From NCBI RefSeq assembly GCF_030053155.1, contig NZ_CP125640.1:1674001-1738000 (forward strand): a stretch of DNA of 64,000 bases. The letters run 5' to 3'. This document shows, one piece after another, positions 9,143 to 18,019 of this stretch; the first letter of the stretch is position 1; every line of letters begins with the position of its first letter. A model generated the notes under the pieces. The model was not told the origin of the DNA, made no database searches, and worked only from the letters and a program-made list of their open reading frames with translations. The translations under genes were made by a program, and so were the position numbers. This DNA comes from Rhizobium sp. BT03 (GTDB lineage: Bacteria > Pseudomonadota > Alphaproteobacteria > Rhizobiales > Rhizobiaceae).

Positions 9143-10579
9143 ATGAGCAGCACCGGCATTTCCACCGAACTTCTCGACCGCTTCGCAGCCATCGTCGGCG
9201 ACAAATACGCGCTTGCCGGCGAAGCCGATCTCGCACCGCATCTGATCGAGAACCGCGGGCTCTATCATGGCGCCTCCCCTCTCCTGCTCAAGCCCGGCTC
9301 GGTCGAAGAAGTCTCCGATATCATGAAGCTGGCGACGGAGACCGGGACGGCGATCGTGCCGCAGACCGGCAATACCGGTCTCGTCGGCGGCCAGACGCCG
9401 CGTGCCGGCAAGTCCGATATCATCCTGTCGCTCGAGCGCATGAACCGGATCCGCGATGTCGATCCGGTGGCGAACGTGCTGGTGGCCGACGGCGGCGCCA
9501 TTCTGGCCGAGGTGCAGAAGGCGGCCGAGGCGCATGGGCGGCTGTTTCCGCTGTCGCTCGGCTCGGAGGGCTCCTGCCGCATCGGCGGCAATCTGTCCAC
9601 CAATGCCGGCGGCACGGCGGTGCTGGCCTACGGCAATATGCGCCAGCTCTGCCTCGGTCTCGAAGTGGTGCTGCCGACCGGTGAGATCTGGGATGGCCTG
9701 CGCCGCCTGAAGAAGGACAATACCGGCTACGACCTGCGCGACCTTTTCATCGGCGCCGAAGGCACGCTCGGCATCATCACCGGCGCGGTGCTGAAACTGT
9801 TTCCCCAGCCGCTCGGCCATCAGGTGGCATTCGCCGGGCTGAATTCGGTGGCGGATGCGCTTGCTCTCTTCAACCTTGCCTCCAGCCTCTGCGGCACTTC
9901 GCTCACCGGGTTCGAGCTGATGCCGCGTTTCGGCGTCGAGATCACCACCCGCCACATCGACGGCGTGCGCGATCCGCTTGAGGCGGCCTATCCCTGGTAC
10001 GTGCTGATCGACATTTCGACGTCGGATTCGGCGGAGACGGCCGAGCGGATGATGAACGGCGTGCTCGAACAGGGTTTTGAGGCCGGGCTGGTGCTCGATG
10101 CGGTGATTGCCGCATCGGTGGCGCAGCAGAAGGCGATCTGGCACATGCGCGAGAGCATGTCGGATGCCCAGAAGCCGGAAGGCGGCTCGATCAAGCACGA
10201 TGTTTCCGTGCCGGTGTCGCGGATCCCGCATTTCATGGCCGAGGCCGAAGAAGCCGTCATGGCGGCGATGCCCGGCGCCCGCATCTGCGCCTTCGGCCAT
10301 ATGGGCGACGGCAATATCCATTACAATATTTCCCAGCCGCTCAGTGCCGACAAGGCCGCCTTCATCGCCCGCTGGCGCGAAATGAACCACATCGTGCATG
10401 GGCTGGTGCTGGCCCATGGCGGCTCGATCTCGGCAGAGCACGGCATTGGCCAGCTGAAGCGCGACGAATTGGCGGCAATCCGCCCGGCCATCGAAATCGA
10501 GCTGATGCGCCGCATCAAGCGCGCCTTCGATCCGGCTGGTATCATGAACCCTGGGAAGGTGGTCAGCCTCGACGTGTGA
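9143..10579 (+). CDS. FAD-linked oxidoreductase, D-2-hydroxyglutarate/D-lactate dehydrogenase-like
   Basis: A 478-residue flavoprotein of the GlcD/D2HGDH family. The FAD-binding PCMH domain spans about residues 40-220, with PQTGNTGLVGGQTP, SLGSEGSCRIGGNLSTNAGG and GAEGTLGIIT. The C-terminal FAD-oxidase domain contains the metal-site motifs GHMGDGNIHYN and SAEHGIGQLKR. The whole length matches D-2-hydroxyglutarate dehydrogenases. It probably oxidises a D-2-hydroxyacid in central metabolism; the exact substrate needs an assay. It follows sua5 closely on the same strand. Confidence 0.88.
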   Translation: MSSTGISTELLDRFAAIVGDKYALAGEADLAPHLIENRGLYHGASPLLLKPGSVEEVSDIMKLATETGTAIVPQTGNTGLVGGQTPRAGKSDIILSLERMNRIRDVDPVANVLVADGGAILAEVQKAAEAHGRLFPLSLGSEGSCRIGGNLSTNAGGTAVLAYGNMRQLCLGLEVVLPTGEIWDGLRRLKKDNTGYDLRDLFIGAEGTLGIITGAVLKLFPQPLGHQVAFAGLNSVADALALFNLASSLCGTSLTGFELMPRFGVEITTRHIDGVRDPLEAAYPWYVLIDISTSDSAETAERMMNGVLEQGFEAGLVLDAVIAASVAQQKAIWHMRESMSDAQKPEGGSIKHDVSVPVSRIPHFMAEAEEAVMAAMPGARICAFGHMGDGNIHYNISQPLSADKAAFIARWREMNHIVHGLVLAHGGSISAEHGIGQLKRDELAAIRPAIEIELMRRIKRAFDPAGIMNPGKVVSLDV

Positions 10580-10597
10580 GGGTAGTGGTCGGGGTCG

Positions 10598-10810
10598 CCC
10601 CTCATCCGCCTGCCGGCACCGACCGGGGTCGAGCCACGGGTCTCGACCCGTCCTTCGGACCCCCCGCGCGCGCGGGGCAAAGGGGCGAGCCGCGACCTCT
10701 CCGCTCCCATCAACCTCGCGCGGGGCACGTCCCCTCTCCCCGTTTTTACGGGGGTCCGAAGGACGGGGCGAGACGTGTGGCTCGACCCCGGTTGCGTTAG
10801 GGTGAGGGGC
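10598..10810. repeat. RIME-like mosaic repeat with nested insertion (family A, copy 2)
   Basis: It starts and ends like copy 1, but a second inverted module is nested inside. GGTCGAGCCACGGGTCTCGA with GTCCTTCGGAC on the left is matched by GTCCGAAGGACGGGGCGAGA and GGCTCGACCCC on the right. It fills the gap between two convergent genes. Confidence 0.72.
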
Positions 10811-10833
10811 AAACTATTGAAACTGAAGAGCAA

Positions 10834-13800
10834 TTAAGACGACTGCGTGCCGCCGCCGGTCAGGATCTGCAGGGCAGGCGATTGCTGGGTGCTGTTCTGG
10901 ACGTCGTACATCGCGGTGAAGCGGCGCAGCAGCTTGTCGACCTTCTTCGGGTCCTGGAGATCCTCGAGCTTGACGAAGCGGTTGAGGAGGTCGGCCTGTT
11001 TGGTGACGTCCATGCCCGACATCTGCGAAGGCAGGCTGTAGGCCGTCGTGATGACCTGATAGAGCGCCTTGTCGCCGAGGATCGAATAGATCGAGGTGAT
11101 GCTCGGGGCCTTGCGGCTGAAATAGAGCGCCAGGCGCACACCATCGTTGCTTTCGCCCTGCTGGGCTTCCAGCGTCTGCTGGACGTAGAGCTCCTGGGTG
11201 TGGTCCTCGGCCGCCTTGTTCTGGATGGTGCCTATCTTGGCGCGGGTGAGATTGCCGTCCTTGTCGAAGTTGAAGGCAGCGACGATATCCTGGAAGCGTG
11301 CATCGGCCTTGGCGTTCAGGTAGCTCTTCTTGTCGTCGGGATCGGAGGTGAAGATCTTCTTCAGCGTCGCCTTGTCGTAATCCTTCGGGTCGAGATTGTT
11401 CGCCTTCAGCACCAGATCGGTCAGACGGCTGTCGTCGAGGAAATCGTCGAGCGATTTCACCTTCGCCATGCCCTTGGCGAAATAATCCACCTCGGCCGTC
11501 GCGTCCTTCGATGCCTTGTCCTTTACCGGGCCGGCCTTCAGCAGCATGGTCATATGCGCCTTGTAGTCGGTGGCGTATTTGGCCATGGTCGCGTCGGGCA
11601 GCGCCTGGAAGGGTGACGCCGCCTTGCCGTCGGGGCCGAAATTGAAGGCGCGGGCAAGGTTGGTGATGCGCTCATCCTTCAAGGAGGCGATATAGCCGTC
11701 CGGGTCGTAGGCATCGCTCGTCAGGATCTTGCGCATCATCGAGCGCGGCACTTCCTGGTCGGTCAGGCCGAAGGCCTGCAGCGCCACATGATAGGGATCC
11801 GGCAGATTGTCGTTGCTCTTCTTGAAATCGGCCGCGGAATTGGTGCGCAGGAAATCGTTGACGGACTTGATCTCGGCAGTATCGAGCAGACTGGTGCTGT
11901 CGGCCATCATACTCGAATAGTTGGAGGCAACCTCGTCGATCGCCTCGTCGCGCTCGTCATCATAGCGCGCCATATAATTGTCGTTGGTGGTCTGCGCCTG
12001 ATCGGCCGTCTGGACCGAGCTTACGACCGGCAGCGATCCATCGGCGGCGAAGTTGAAATCGGCGTTGAGATCGGCATAACCGGCGGCTGAAGCGGCAGTC
12101 GCATCGGTCAGGAAGCTCTTCAGATCGGCGTCCGAGATATTCAGCGGTAGATTATAGGTGCTCTTCAGGAAATTGGTGATGGCGGGATCGGCGATGAGAT
12201 CATCGACATTGGCGATCGTCGCCATCCGGGCGGAATAGTCGTCGGTGCGGGCACCGGCAGCAATTTTCGTGTTGGTGATCTGTGCCGCCGTCTGCGCCGA
12301 CATGCCGTCCTCGAGCGTGCCGTCCGCCTTGAAATTGAAGGCGGCGGCGACGTCGGCATAGGTGCCGGTGCCGCTCTGATCGGTCAGGATGGCGCGAAGA
12401 GCGACATCGGTGACGGTGGACGGGATGCCGTAGGCATTGCGCACGAAGTTGTTGAGCTTCTGGTCCGACAGCAGCTGATCGACGTTCGAGATCCCGGCGA
12501 TGGTCGACTGGTAATAGACGGCGGCACTGTCGGCCTTGCTTGATGTGCTGGCGCTTTGCGCGGCCGTCTGCGAGGCATAGAGGGTGGCGACCGAACCGTC
12601 CGTCTTGAAATTGAACAGATCGTGGACGTCGCTGTAGCCCTGGGCGCTGGCGGCGGCGGGATCGACGAGGAAGGTCCGCAGCGTCGCATCGGAAACGCTG
12701 TCGGCGATCTGCATGCTGGTTCTGAGATAGCTGACCGCAACGGGATCGGACATGATGTCGTCGACATTGGTGACATTGTCGATCATGGCGTTGAAGTGGG
12801 TCGCGTTCGCCGCCGATTTGTCGGTGGTCGATTTGCGCTGCGTGTCCGTCTGGATCACCGAACCGTTGATCGATCCATCCGCCTGGAAGTTGAAATCGGC
12901 ATTGAGATCGGCATGGCCTTGGGCGGCGGCATAGGCGGAGTCGGTCAGGATGTTCTTCAGATCGGCATTGCTGAAATCCGTGCCGAGACCATAGGCATCC
13001 TTGATGTAGCGCGCCATGTTTGCGTCGGCGAGCAGGTCGTCGACATTGGTGATGCCGCTCGATTGCGAAGTCACCTTATAGTAGTTGGCGGTCTGCGACG
13101 CCGCCGACGACAGCTTGTTCGCCTGGTCGACCGTCCGGACGCGCGCCGTGTTCGAGGTCGAACCATCCGACTTGAAGTTGAAGGCGTTGTAGACATTGGT
13201 GAAGCCCATCAGCTGGGCATAGCCCGGGTCGGTCAGGACCGTCCGGAGTGCCGCCGCAGTGAAGTCGGCGCCCATGCTGTAGGCCGTCGTGATGTAGGAG
13301 GTCAGGCGTTTGTCGGCGACCAGGTCGTCGACATTGGTGATCGTGCCGATCTTGGCGGTGTAATAGGCCTTGTTGTAGTCGGCCGCCGTCTTGTTGACGT
13401 AGACGACATCCGAACCGACCGAATTGTCGATGATGACGGACTGGGAATTCAGCGTGTAGGCCTCGATGACCGAAGCTTTCTGCGCCGCGGTCTGGGCCGT
13501 GCCGGTGACCGTGCCGTCGGCGTTGAAGCTGAACTGGGCGGCAAGCGCCTTGTACTTGTCGCCGCCCTGCGTGTTGACGACGCTCGTGGGGTCGCTGAGA
13601 TCGCTCGTCAGCACCTGACGCAGAAAATCCTTCGACGCATAAGTGGGATCGATGTTGAAGGTCTTCAGCACATAGGTGCGAAGCCTTGTGTTGTTGACCA
13701 GATCGTCGACGGTCTGCACGCTGTCGATATTGTTGCCGTAATAGGTGCTCTCGGCGGTCGCCGCCTTATCGGCGTCGACGAAGGACTGCTTGTAGAGGCC

Positions 13801-14169
13801 GATGAGATCGTCCTCCTGCGCGTCCGTCTGCACGTCCTTGTCAGGCGCGTTGAAATTGAAGGCGGCGGCGAATTCGCGGTAGCGCGTATCGGACAGCTTG
13901 TTGGCGTAGCTGTTGGGGTCGGTGAGATCGCTTTCCAGCACCTTCTTCATGAAGGCCTTGGCGTAGGTCATATCTTCAAGGCCATAGGCCTTCATCGCAT
14001 AGCTGTAGAGCTTGTAATCGCCGAGGAAGTCGTCAACATCGGTGACCTTGTTGATATGGTCGGCGTAATACTGAGCGTCCTTCTTGACCGTCGCCTGGGA
14101 CGCGACCTTGTTCAGGCTCGACGTCATGTCCTTCGACAGGATCGTGTAAGCGAGGGAAGCCGTGATCAT
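10834..14169 (-). CDS. Giant DUF1217 repeat protein
   Basis: A 1111-residue acidic protein in which I find no Cys and no Trp. Both ends look like ordinary DUF1217: the N-terminus (TASLAYTILSKDM then VDDFL, AYGLEDMTYAKAFM) and the C-terminus (GVRLALYFSRKAP, LLRRFTAMYDVQN). Between and including these are about ten degenerate repeats of 70-120 residues. Each runs from a NVDDLL-type motif, through AYGL and LTD, to a FNFxxDGS motif. ATG 14169 starts MITASLAY; an in-frame ATG at 14232 is less likely. DUF1217 genes commonly sit in rhizobial flagellar clusters, so a secreted or motility-linked role is possible, but no flagellar gene is nearby. There is no signal peptide. Confidence 0.82.
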   Translation of the reverse strand: MITASLAYTILSKDMTSSLNKVASQATVKKDAQYYADHINKVTDVDDFLGDYKLYSYAMKAYGLEDMTYAKAFMKKVLESDLTDPNSYANKLSDTRYREFAAAFNFNAPDKDVQTDAQEDDLIGLYKQSFVDADKAATAESTYYGNNIDSVQTVDDLVNNTRLRTYVLKTFNIDPTYASKDFLRQVLTSDLSDPTSVVNTQGGDKYKALAAQFSFNADGTVTGTAQTAAQKASVIEAYTLNSQSVIIDNSVGSDVVYVNKTAADYNKAYYTAKIGTITNVDDLVADKRLTSYITTAYSMGADFTAAALRTVLTDPGYAQLMGFTNVYNAFNFKSDGSTSNTARVRTVDQANKLSSAASQTANYYKVTSQSSGITNVDDLLADANMARYIKDAYGLGTDFSNADLKNILTDSAYAAAQGHADLNADFNFQADGSINGSVIQTDTQRKSTTDKSAANATHFNAMIDNVTNVDDIMSDPVAVSYLRTSMQIADSVSDATLRTFLVDPAAASAQGYSDVHDLFNFKTDGSVATLYASQTAAQSASTSSKADSAAVYYQSTIAGISNVDQLLSDQKLNNFVRNAYGIPSTVTDVALRAILTDQSGTGTYADVAAAFNFKADGTLEDGMSAQTAAQITNTKIAAGARTDDYSARMATIANVDDLIADPAITNFLKSTYNLPLNISDADLKSFLTDATAASAAGYADLNADFNFAADGSLPVVSSVQTADQAQTTNDNYMARYDDERDEAIDEVASNYSSMMADSTSLLDTAEIKSVNDFLRTNSAADFKKSNDNLPDPYHVALQAFGLTDQEVPRSMMRKILTSDAYDPDGYIASLKDERITNLARAFNFGPDGKAASPFQALPDATMAKYATDYKAHMTMLLKAGPVKDKASKDATAEVDYFAKGMAKVKSLDDFLDDSRLTDLVLKANNLDPKDYDKATLKKIFTSDPDDKKSYLNAKADARFQDIVAAFNFDKDGNLTRAKIGTIQNKAAEDHTQELYVQQTLEAQQGESNDGVRLALYFSRKAPSITSIYSILGDKALYQVITTAYSLPSQMSGMDVTKQADLLNRFVKLEDLQDPKKVDKLLRRFTAMYDVQNSTQQSPALQILTGGGTQSS

Positions 14170-14466
14170 CAAACGCGCCCTTTTCGGCAAAATCTCTAAA
14201 AGAACGAACTGCTGGTAAGCATATTTTGCCACAGAAAGCTTACCTGAGACTTACCTCGGGATGCACCACTTCAGCACACCATCACGTTCACCTTCCGGAA
14301 ACCCTGCCGGATTCGGTTTTGATAACCATCAGAGGAGGCAAAGTTTTCTTAACCGCAATTTTTAAGCTGTACGGAAGGGCGGGTGCCTATTGTCGGCCAT
14401 AGAGGACGAAAAGTCCCAAGGAGAAGAGCGGAAATCGGCTCTCAGGTAAGACAAGGGTAGAATGAC

Positions 14467-15033
14467 ATGAACAATCCGGTAATGAAGCCCGCCTGGGCTG
14501 GCACGACGTTACGCCTCGATCCGTCCCGCTTTCCGCAGCAGGTCAGCTACGCCATCCATGATTGTTCGGATGACGTCAACATCACCATAGACGAACGCGG
14601 CGCGGTCCTGCGCAAGGTCCTGCCCTCCAGCGGCCTGCCGCTCTCGATTGCGCTGCCGAAGCGCGTCTTCCAAGGTGTCGCCGCCCGCGCCATCGACCAT
14701 GGCGACGGCGAGGTTACCGTCACGCTCGAGCTTCACCACGCCGATCCGGAACTCTGCATTCCGCTGCTCGTCGCCCATGATCTCAGCGATATCGCCGCCG
14801 ACTGGCGCGGCTGGTCGGAAGCCTTCCGCATTCCGATGCTGATGGTCGAGGCCGACGGCGTCGCCCGGCCGCTGGAAGACCATATCGGCGCCTTGCGCAC
14901 CAGCGATCTCAAGCCGCGCCGCCGCCATTCCTACTTCGCCAACCGCCGCCCGCGCTTCCTCGTGCGCCGCACCACCGGCCAGTTGGGCGTCGCCATGCGG
15001 ATCGAAGGTAAGGAAATCATCGCCCGCAACTGA
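14467..15033 (+). CDS. DUF6101-like protein
   Basis: A 188-residue soluble protein, conserved in Rhizobiaceae as I recall (DUF6101). It opens with TTLRLDPSRFPQQVSY and has a C-terminal basic segment (KPRRRHSYFANRRPRF) before a final beta-rich stretch. Its overall pattern of short strands suggests a small beta-fold, but no catalytic motif is visible. The start ATG 14467 has only a weak AAGGGTAG upstream. It is followed by a clear terminator hairpin at 15069-15092. No function is assigned. Confidence 0.78.
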   Translation: MNNPVMKPAWAGTTLRLDPSRFPQQVSYAIHDCSDDVNITIDERGAVLRKVLPSSGLPLSIALPKRVFQGVAARAIDHGDGEVTVTLELHHADPELCIPLLVAHDLSDIAADWRGWSEAFRIPMLMVEADGVARPLEDHIGALRTSDLKPRRRHSYFANRRPRFLVRRTTGQLGVAMRIEGKEIIARN

Positions 15034-15068
15034 ACGAAATCGCGACACTTCGTCTTCGCAAGCATTTG

Positions 15069-15092
15069 AAACCCGGCGCCCGCGCCGGGTTT
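15069..15092 (+). terminator. Rho-independent-type terminator hairpin
   Basis: AAACCCGGCGC pairs with GCGCCGGGTTT across a two-base centre (about 10 bp usable stem), 35 bp after the DUF6101-like stop and followed by GCCGTTTT. It may also serve the convergent ubiA gene. Confidence 0.75.
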
Positions 15093-15138
15093 GCCGTTTT
15101 ACCATCGCCCCAATCAGGGGCCCCAATCAAGGGCCCAA

Positions 15139-16098
15139 TCAGGGAATGGCGAAGAGCAGCGAGATGAAGAGGCCGAAGAAGATGATCAGGCCGACACGAT
15201 TGTTCGACTTGAAGAGCGCCAGGCATTGGGCGGCATCGTCGATATCGAGCCGGACGATCTGCCAGGCGAACATGCCGGCGGCGCCGAGCAAGGCCAGGAA
15301 GGCGATGAGATTGGCGCCGGCGAGCGCGAAAGCGGCAAACATCAGCACCAGCGTCAGCCCGTAAAGGCCGATCAGCCATGCCCTCGTCCTGTCGCCGAAG
15401 AGGCGCGCGGTCGAACGGACGCCGATCAGCTCGTCGTCCTCCTTGTCCTGATGGGCGTAGATCGTGTCGTAACCGATCGTCCAGGCGACCGAGGCGGCGT
15501 AGAGCAGGACGGAAGCAAAGGAAAGCCCGCCCAAAATGCCGGCCCAGCCCATCAGCGCGCCCCAGGAAAAGGCAAGCCCCAGGTAAAATTGCGGCCAGTC
15601 GGTGAAGCGTTTGGCATAGGGATAAAGCGCGACGATGCCGAGCGACAGCAGGCCGAGGAAGACGGTGAACCAGTTGAACTGCAAGAGCACGAAAAGCCCG
15701 ACCAGCGCCTGCAGGCCGATGAAGATCTTCGCATGGGCACGCGTAACGCGGCCGGAGGGCAGCGGACGCGAGCGCGTGCGCGCCACTTCCATGTCGATCT
15801 CGTGGTCGACGAGATCGTTATAGGTGCAGCCGGCGCCGCGCATGGCGACCGCGCCGATGAAATAGAGCAAAAGGTGAGACACCAGCAGGCTGCCGGAATA
15901 AAGCCCCTCACCGATCGCCGCGTTGGCGGCAAGGGTCGCCGACCAGAAACACGGCCACATCAGCAGCTGCCAGCCGATCGGGCGATCCCAGCGCGCGAGC
16001 TGCGCATAGGGCCAGAGCCATGGCGGCAGAATCCGGTAGACCCAGTTGTCGGAAGGTGCGTCGGAGACGCGGTCGTTGAAATCGCCGGAATCTTGCAT
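15139..16098 (-). CDS. ubiA: 4-hydroxybenzoate polyprenyltransferase
   Basis: A 319-residue UbiA-family membrane enzyme that attaches the polyprenyl tail to 4-hydroxybenzoate in ubiquinone synthesis. The first Asp-rich motif NDLVDHEID (with ARTRSRPLPSG) and the second, YDTIYAHQDKEDD, are intact. About eight to nine hydrophobic helices follow from WQLLMWPCFWSATLA onward. ATG 16098 (MQDSGDF) is preferred over ATG 16158 because the latter lies inside a family B palindromic repeat and would add 20 basic residues of repeat origin. The polyprenyl synthase that would supply its substrate is at 39683-40699. Confidence 0.93.
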   Translation of the reverse strand: MQDSGDFNDRVSDAPSDNWVYRILPPWLWPYAQLARWDRPIGWQLLMWPCFWSATLAANAAIGEGLYSGSLLVSHLLLYFIGAVAMRGAGCTYNDLVDHEIDMEVARTRSRPLPSGRVTRAHAKIFIGLQALVGLFVLLQFNWFTVFLGLLSLGIVALYPYAKRFTDWPQFYLGLAFSWGALMGWAGILGGLSFASVLLYAASVAWTIGYDTIYAHQDKEDDELIGVRSTARLFGDRTRAWLIGLYGLTLVLMFAAFALAGANLIAFLALLGAAGMFAWQIVRLDIDDAAQCLALFKSNNRVGLIIFFGLFISLLFAIP

Positions 16099-16153
16099 GC
16101 CGCCATCTAGCGACCGGCCGGCGATCCGGTCAAGAAGCGATCTCTTTGTCTTA

Positions 16154-16259
16154 TGCATGTCGTTATCCCGGAACCGCTACGCACTTCCGGGCGACATGCA
16201 CTGGATGTTTAATGCATGTCGTTACCCCGGAACCGCGGCACACTTCCGGGCGACATGCA
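16154..16259. repeat. Two tandem copies of a 47-bp palindromic repeat (family B)
   Basis: Copies at 16154-16200 and 16213-16259 share the frame TGCATGTCGTT, CCCGGAACCGC, CACTTCCGGGCGACATGCA, giving imperfect hairpins with TGCATGTCG ends. An inverted copy lies at 63793-63840 and diverged relatives at 44128-44228, 46814-46881 and 47776-47884. The pair sits between mipA-like and ubiA genes. Confidence 0.85.
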
Positions 16260-16264
16260 TTGGA

Positions 16265-17077
16265 TCACTGCAGGGAGAAATTGAACTTGTAGGTCGCCGA
16301 GACGCCGATCACGATCTGGTTCTTCGAGCCGCGGTCACGCACCAGGCTGCTGTCGGCGGCGGGACCGGCCAGCCGCTTATATTCGAGGAAAGAGCTTGCC
16401 GAGAGATTTTCGGTCGCCTTCCATGTCAGCGCTGCGCCGGCGCCATAAGACTGCATGCCCGCCGACGGCTTGTAAGGATCGAGGCCGCTTGCGGCGGCGT
16501 GCTTGGCGCTGACGCCGTAATAGGCGTCGTAATAGCCCCTTGTCGCAAATGTCGCGCGCGGGCCGCCCGACAGCTGCAGGTCGGGCGCGATATCGGTGAA
16601 GGCATCGACGGCGAGATCGGCGACGACGCCGTCATGGGAGCGGATACCCTGGCGAACCTCGGCGCGGGCGCGCAGGAAATCGGTCGGGTAGACTTCGACG
16701 AAGCCGCCGGCCTCGGCACCCCACTTGACCTTCCTCAAGCCCTTCAGGTCACTGTCGTCACCGGCATCGCGCGACGGCACGAACTTGCCGACGATGCCGG
16801 CACGGAAGGCGCCCTTGTCGATGAGGGAGAAAGAGGGGTTGTCGTTGCGCGAGGAAAAGCGCGGGCCGGCGCCCTGGCGGCCGACCGAAATCAGCGGGCT
16901 GAACTTGAATTCATTATGCGACGAGCCTTCGAATTTCGGCGCCGAGAAGCCGGCGACGCCGACGTTCAGATACCAGTCGCCCGACCAGAAATGCTGGCCG
17001 CTTTCCTGCGCCGCCGCTGAACCAAAGGATAAAAGGGCAATAGCCAAAGAGATCGATACGACTGATCGATGAGACAC
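16265..17077 (-). CDS. MipA/OmpV family outer membrane protein
   Basis: A 270-residue exported beta-barrel candidate. It has a signal peptide of about 23 residues ending SAAAQE, then alternating amphipathic strands with the family start pattern (WYLNVGVAGFSAPKFEGSS; FKFSPLISVG). The C-terminus ends in strand-like YKFNFSLQ. MipA/OmpV proteins in other bacteria link to murein synthesis or antibiotic response; in rhizobia their role is undefined. The stop is immediately adjacent to the tandem family B repeats. Confidence 0.85.
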   Translation of the reverse strand: MSHRSVVSISLAIALLSFGSAAAQESGQHFWSGDWYLNVGVAGFSAPKFEGSSHNEFKFSPLISVGRQGAGPRFSSRNDNPSFSLIDKGAFRAGIVGKFVPSRDAGDDSDLKGLRKVKWGAEAGGFVEVYPTDFLRARAEVRQGIRSHDGVVADLAVDAFTDIAPDLQLSGGPRATFATRGYYDAYYGVSAKHAAASGLDPYKPSAGMQSYGAGAALTWKATENLSASSFLEYKRLAGPAADSSLVRDRGSKNQIVIGVSATYKFNFSLQ

Positions 17078-17197
17078 GTCCGCACTCCAGAAAACGCAAA
17101 AACAAAGCCGCGGAGAGCGGCGTTGGCTACATTTATCGTGAGGTCGTTACCCCAATGTTAACCACGGCGAAGGGCGCTCATGAAAGTCGTGCCGTGC

Positions 17198-17390
17198 GGC
17201 CCCCTCTTCCGACCCTTCGGGCCACCTTCTCCCCGCTGGGGAGAAGAGGGAGATTGTTGCTTCGTCATCGACTCCGATTGGAATCCTGTGCCTTGAGGAG
17301 ACGGTTCATTTAGCCAGTGCCGGCGCGCCTTGCTCCCTCTTCTCCCCTGCGGGGAGAAGGTGGCCCGAAGGGTCGGATGAGGGGCCACAC
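17198..17390. repeat. RIME-like mosaic repeat, inverted pair (family A, copy 3)
   Basis: A module reading GGCCCCCTCTTCCGACCCTTC plus CTCCCCGCTGGGGAG at 17198-17251 is repeated in inverse orientation at 17334-17390. The 17252-17333 centre shows no feature. The element occupies most of the 17078-17403 gap. Confidence 0.75.
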
Positions 17391-17403
17391 GGCTGATGGC
17401 ATC

Positions 17404-17985
17404 CTATCTCTGGTTCCACCGGCGGATGACCGGCTCCGTCAGATCATGTTCGTAGCCGAGCACGCTGATGCTGGCCGTATCCAGCACGAAATGCGCACCG
17501 CCTTGCGGCGGCAGGCCGAGCCAGCGGGCGGCGAGCACGCGCAGGAAATGCGAACTCGAGAAGATCAGGATGGTGCCGGTGGCCTCGCGAAGCGCATGAA
17601 TGACGGCGTCGGCGCGGGCGCCGACATCGGCGGCGAACTCCCCGTTCGGGCAGCCGTCGCGAAAGAGCTGCCAGCCGGGGCGCTCCGCCAGGATCGCCTT
17701 GGTGGTGATGCCTTCATAGGTGCCATAGTCCCATTCGGCGAGATCGTCGCGGATCACCGCACCCGATCCGAAGCCGGCGAGCGTGCAGGTTTTGCGGGCA
17801 CGCGCCGACGGGCTCGACCAGACGGCGGAGAAGGCGTGGCCGGAAAGCCGCTCGGCGAGCTCGCGGGCGGCGGCCTCGCCATTCGCCGTCAGGGGAATAT
17901 CGCTGCGGCCGGTATGGCGGCCGGACAGGCTCCATTCGGTTTCACCGTGGCGCACCAGATAGATTTCGGGAAACGCGGTGCTCAT
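17404..17985 (-). CDS. Histidine phosphatase family protein
   Basis: A 193-residue phosphoglycerate-mutase-like phosphatase. The phospho-accepting histidine is in LVRHGETEW near residue 13. The acid/base Glu region is EWDYGTYEG, and the second catalytic His is in SSSHFLRVLAARWLG. ATG 17985 is preferred over ATG 17991 because AAAGG sits 8 bases before it, against 2 for the upstream one. It is 34 bp downstream of the cfa stop codon's far side (cfa is upstream on the same strand), so the genes may be co-transcribed. Substrate unknown; small-molecule phosphatase activity is most likely. Confidence 0.88.
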   Translation of the reverse strand: MSTAFPEIYLVRHGETEWSLSGRHTGRSDIPLTANGEAAARELAERLSGHAFSAVWSSPSARARKTCTLAGFGSGAVIRDDLAEWDYGTYEGITTKAILAERPGWQLFRDGCPNGEFAADVGARADAVIHALREATGTILIFSSSHFLRVLAARWLGLPPQGGAHFVLDTASISVLGYEHDLTEPVIRRWNQR

Positions 17986-18019
17986 CGGCATGTCCTTTCA
18001 TCACATCCAGCTTCTGCGC

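Noticed and set aside
12556..14199. A long open frame on the plus strand inside the DUF1217 gene
   Set aside because: Its translation is Arg/Gly/Val-rich and simply mirrors the opposite-strand repeats; no Shine-Dalgarno or domain.
16099..16158. Longer ubiA start at ATG 16158
   Set aside because: The extension lies partly in a palindromic repeat; the 16098 start matches the usual N-terminus.
17158..17388. A minus-strand frame between mipA-like and phosphatase genes
   Set aside because: Lies almost wholly in family A repeat DNA.
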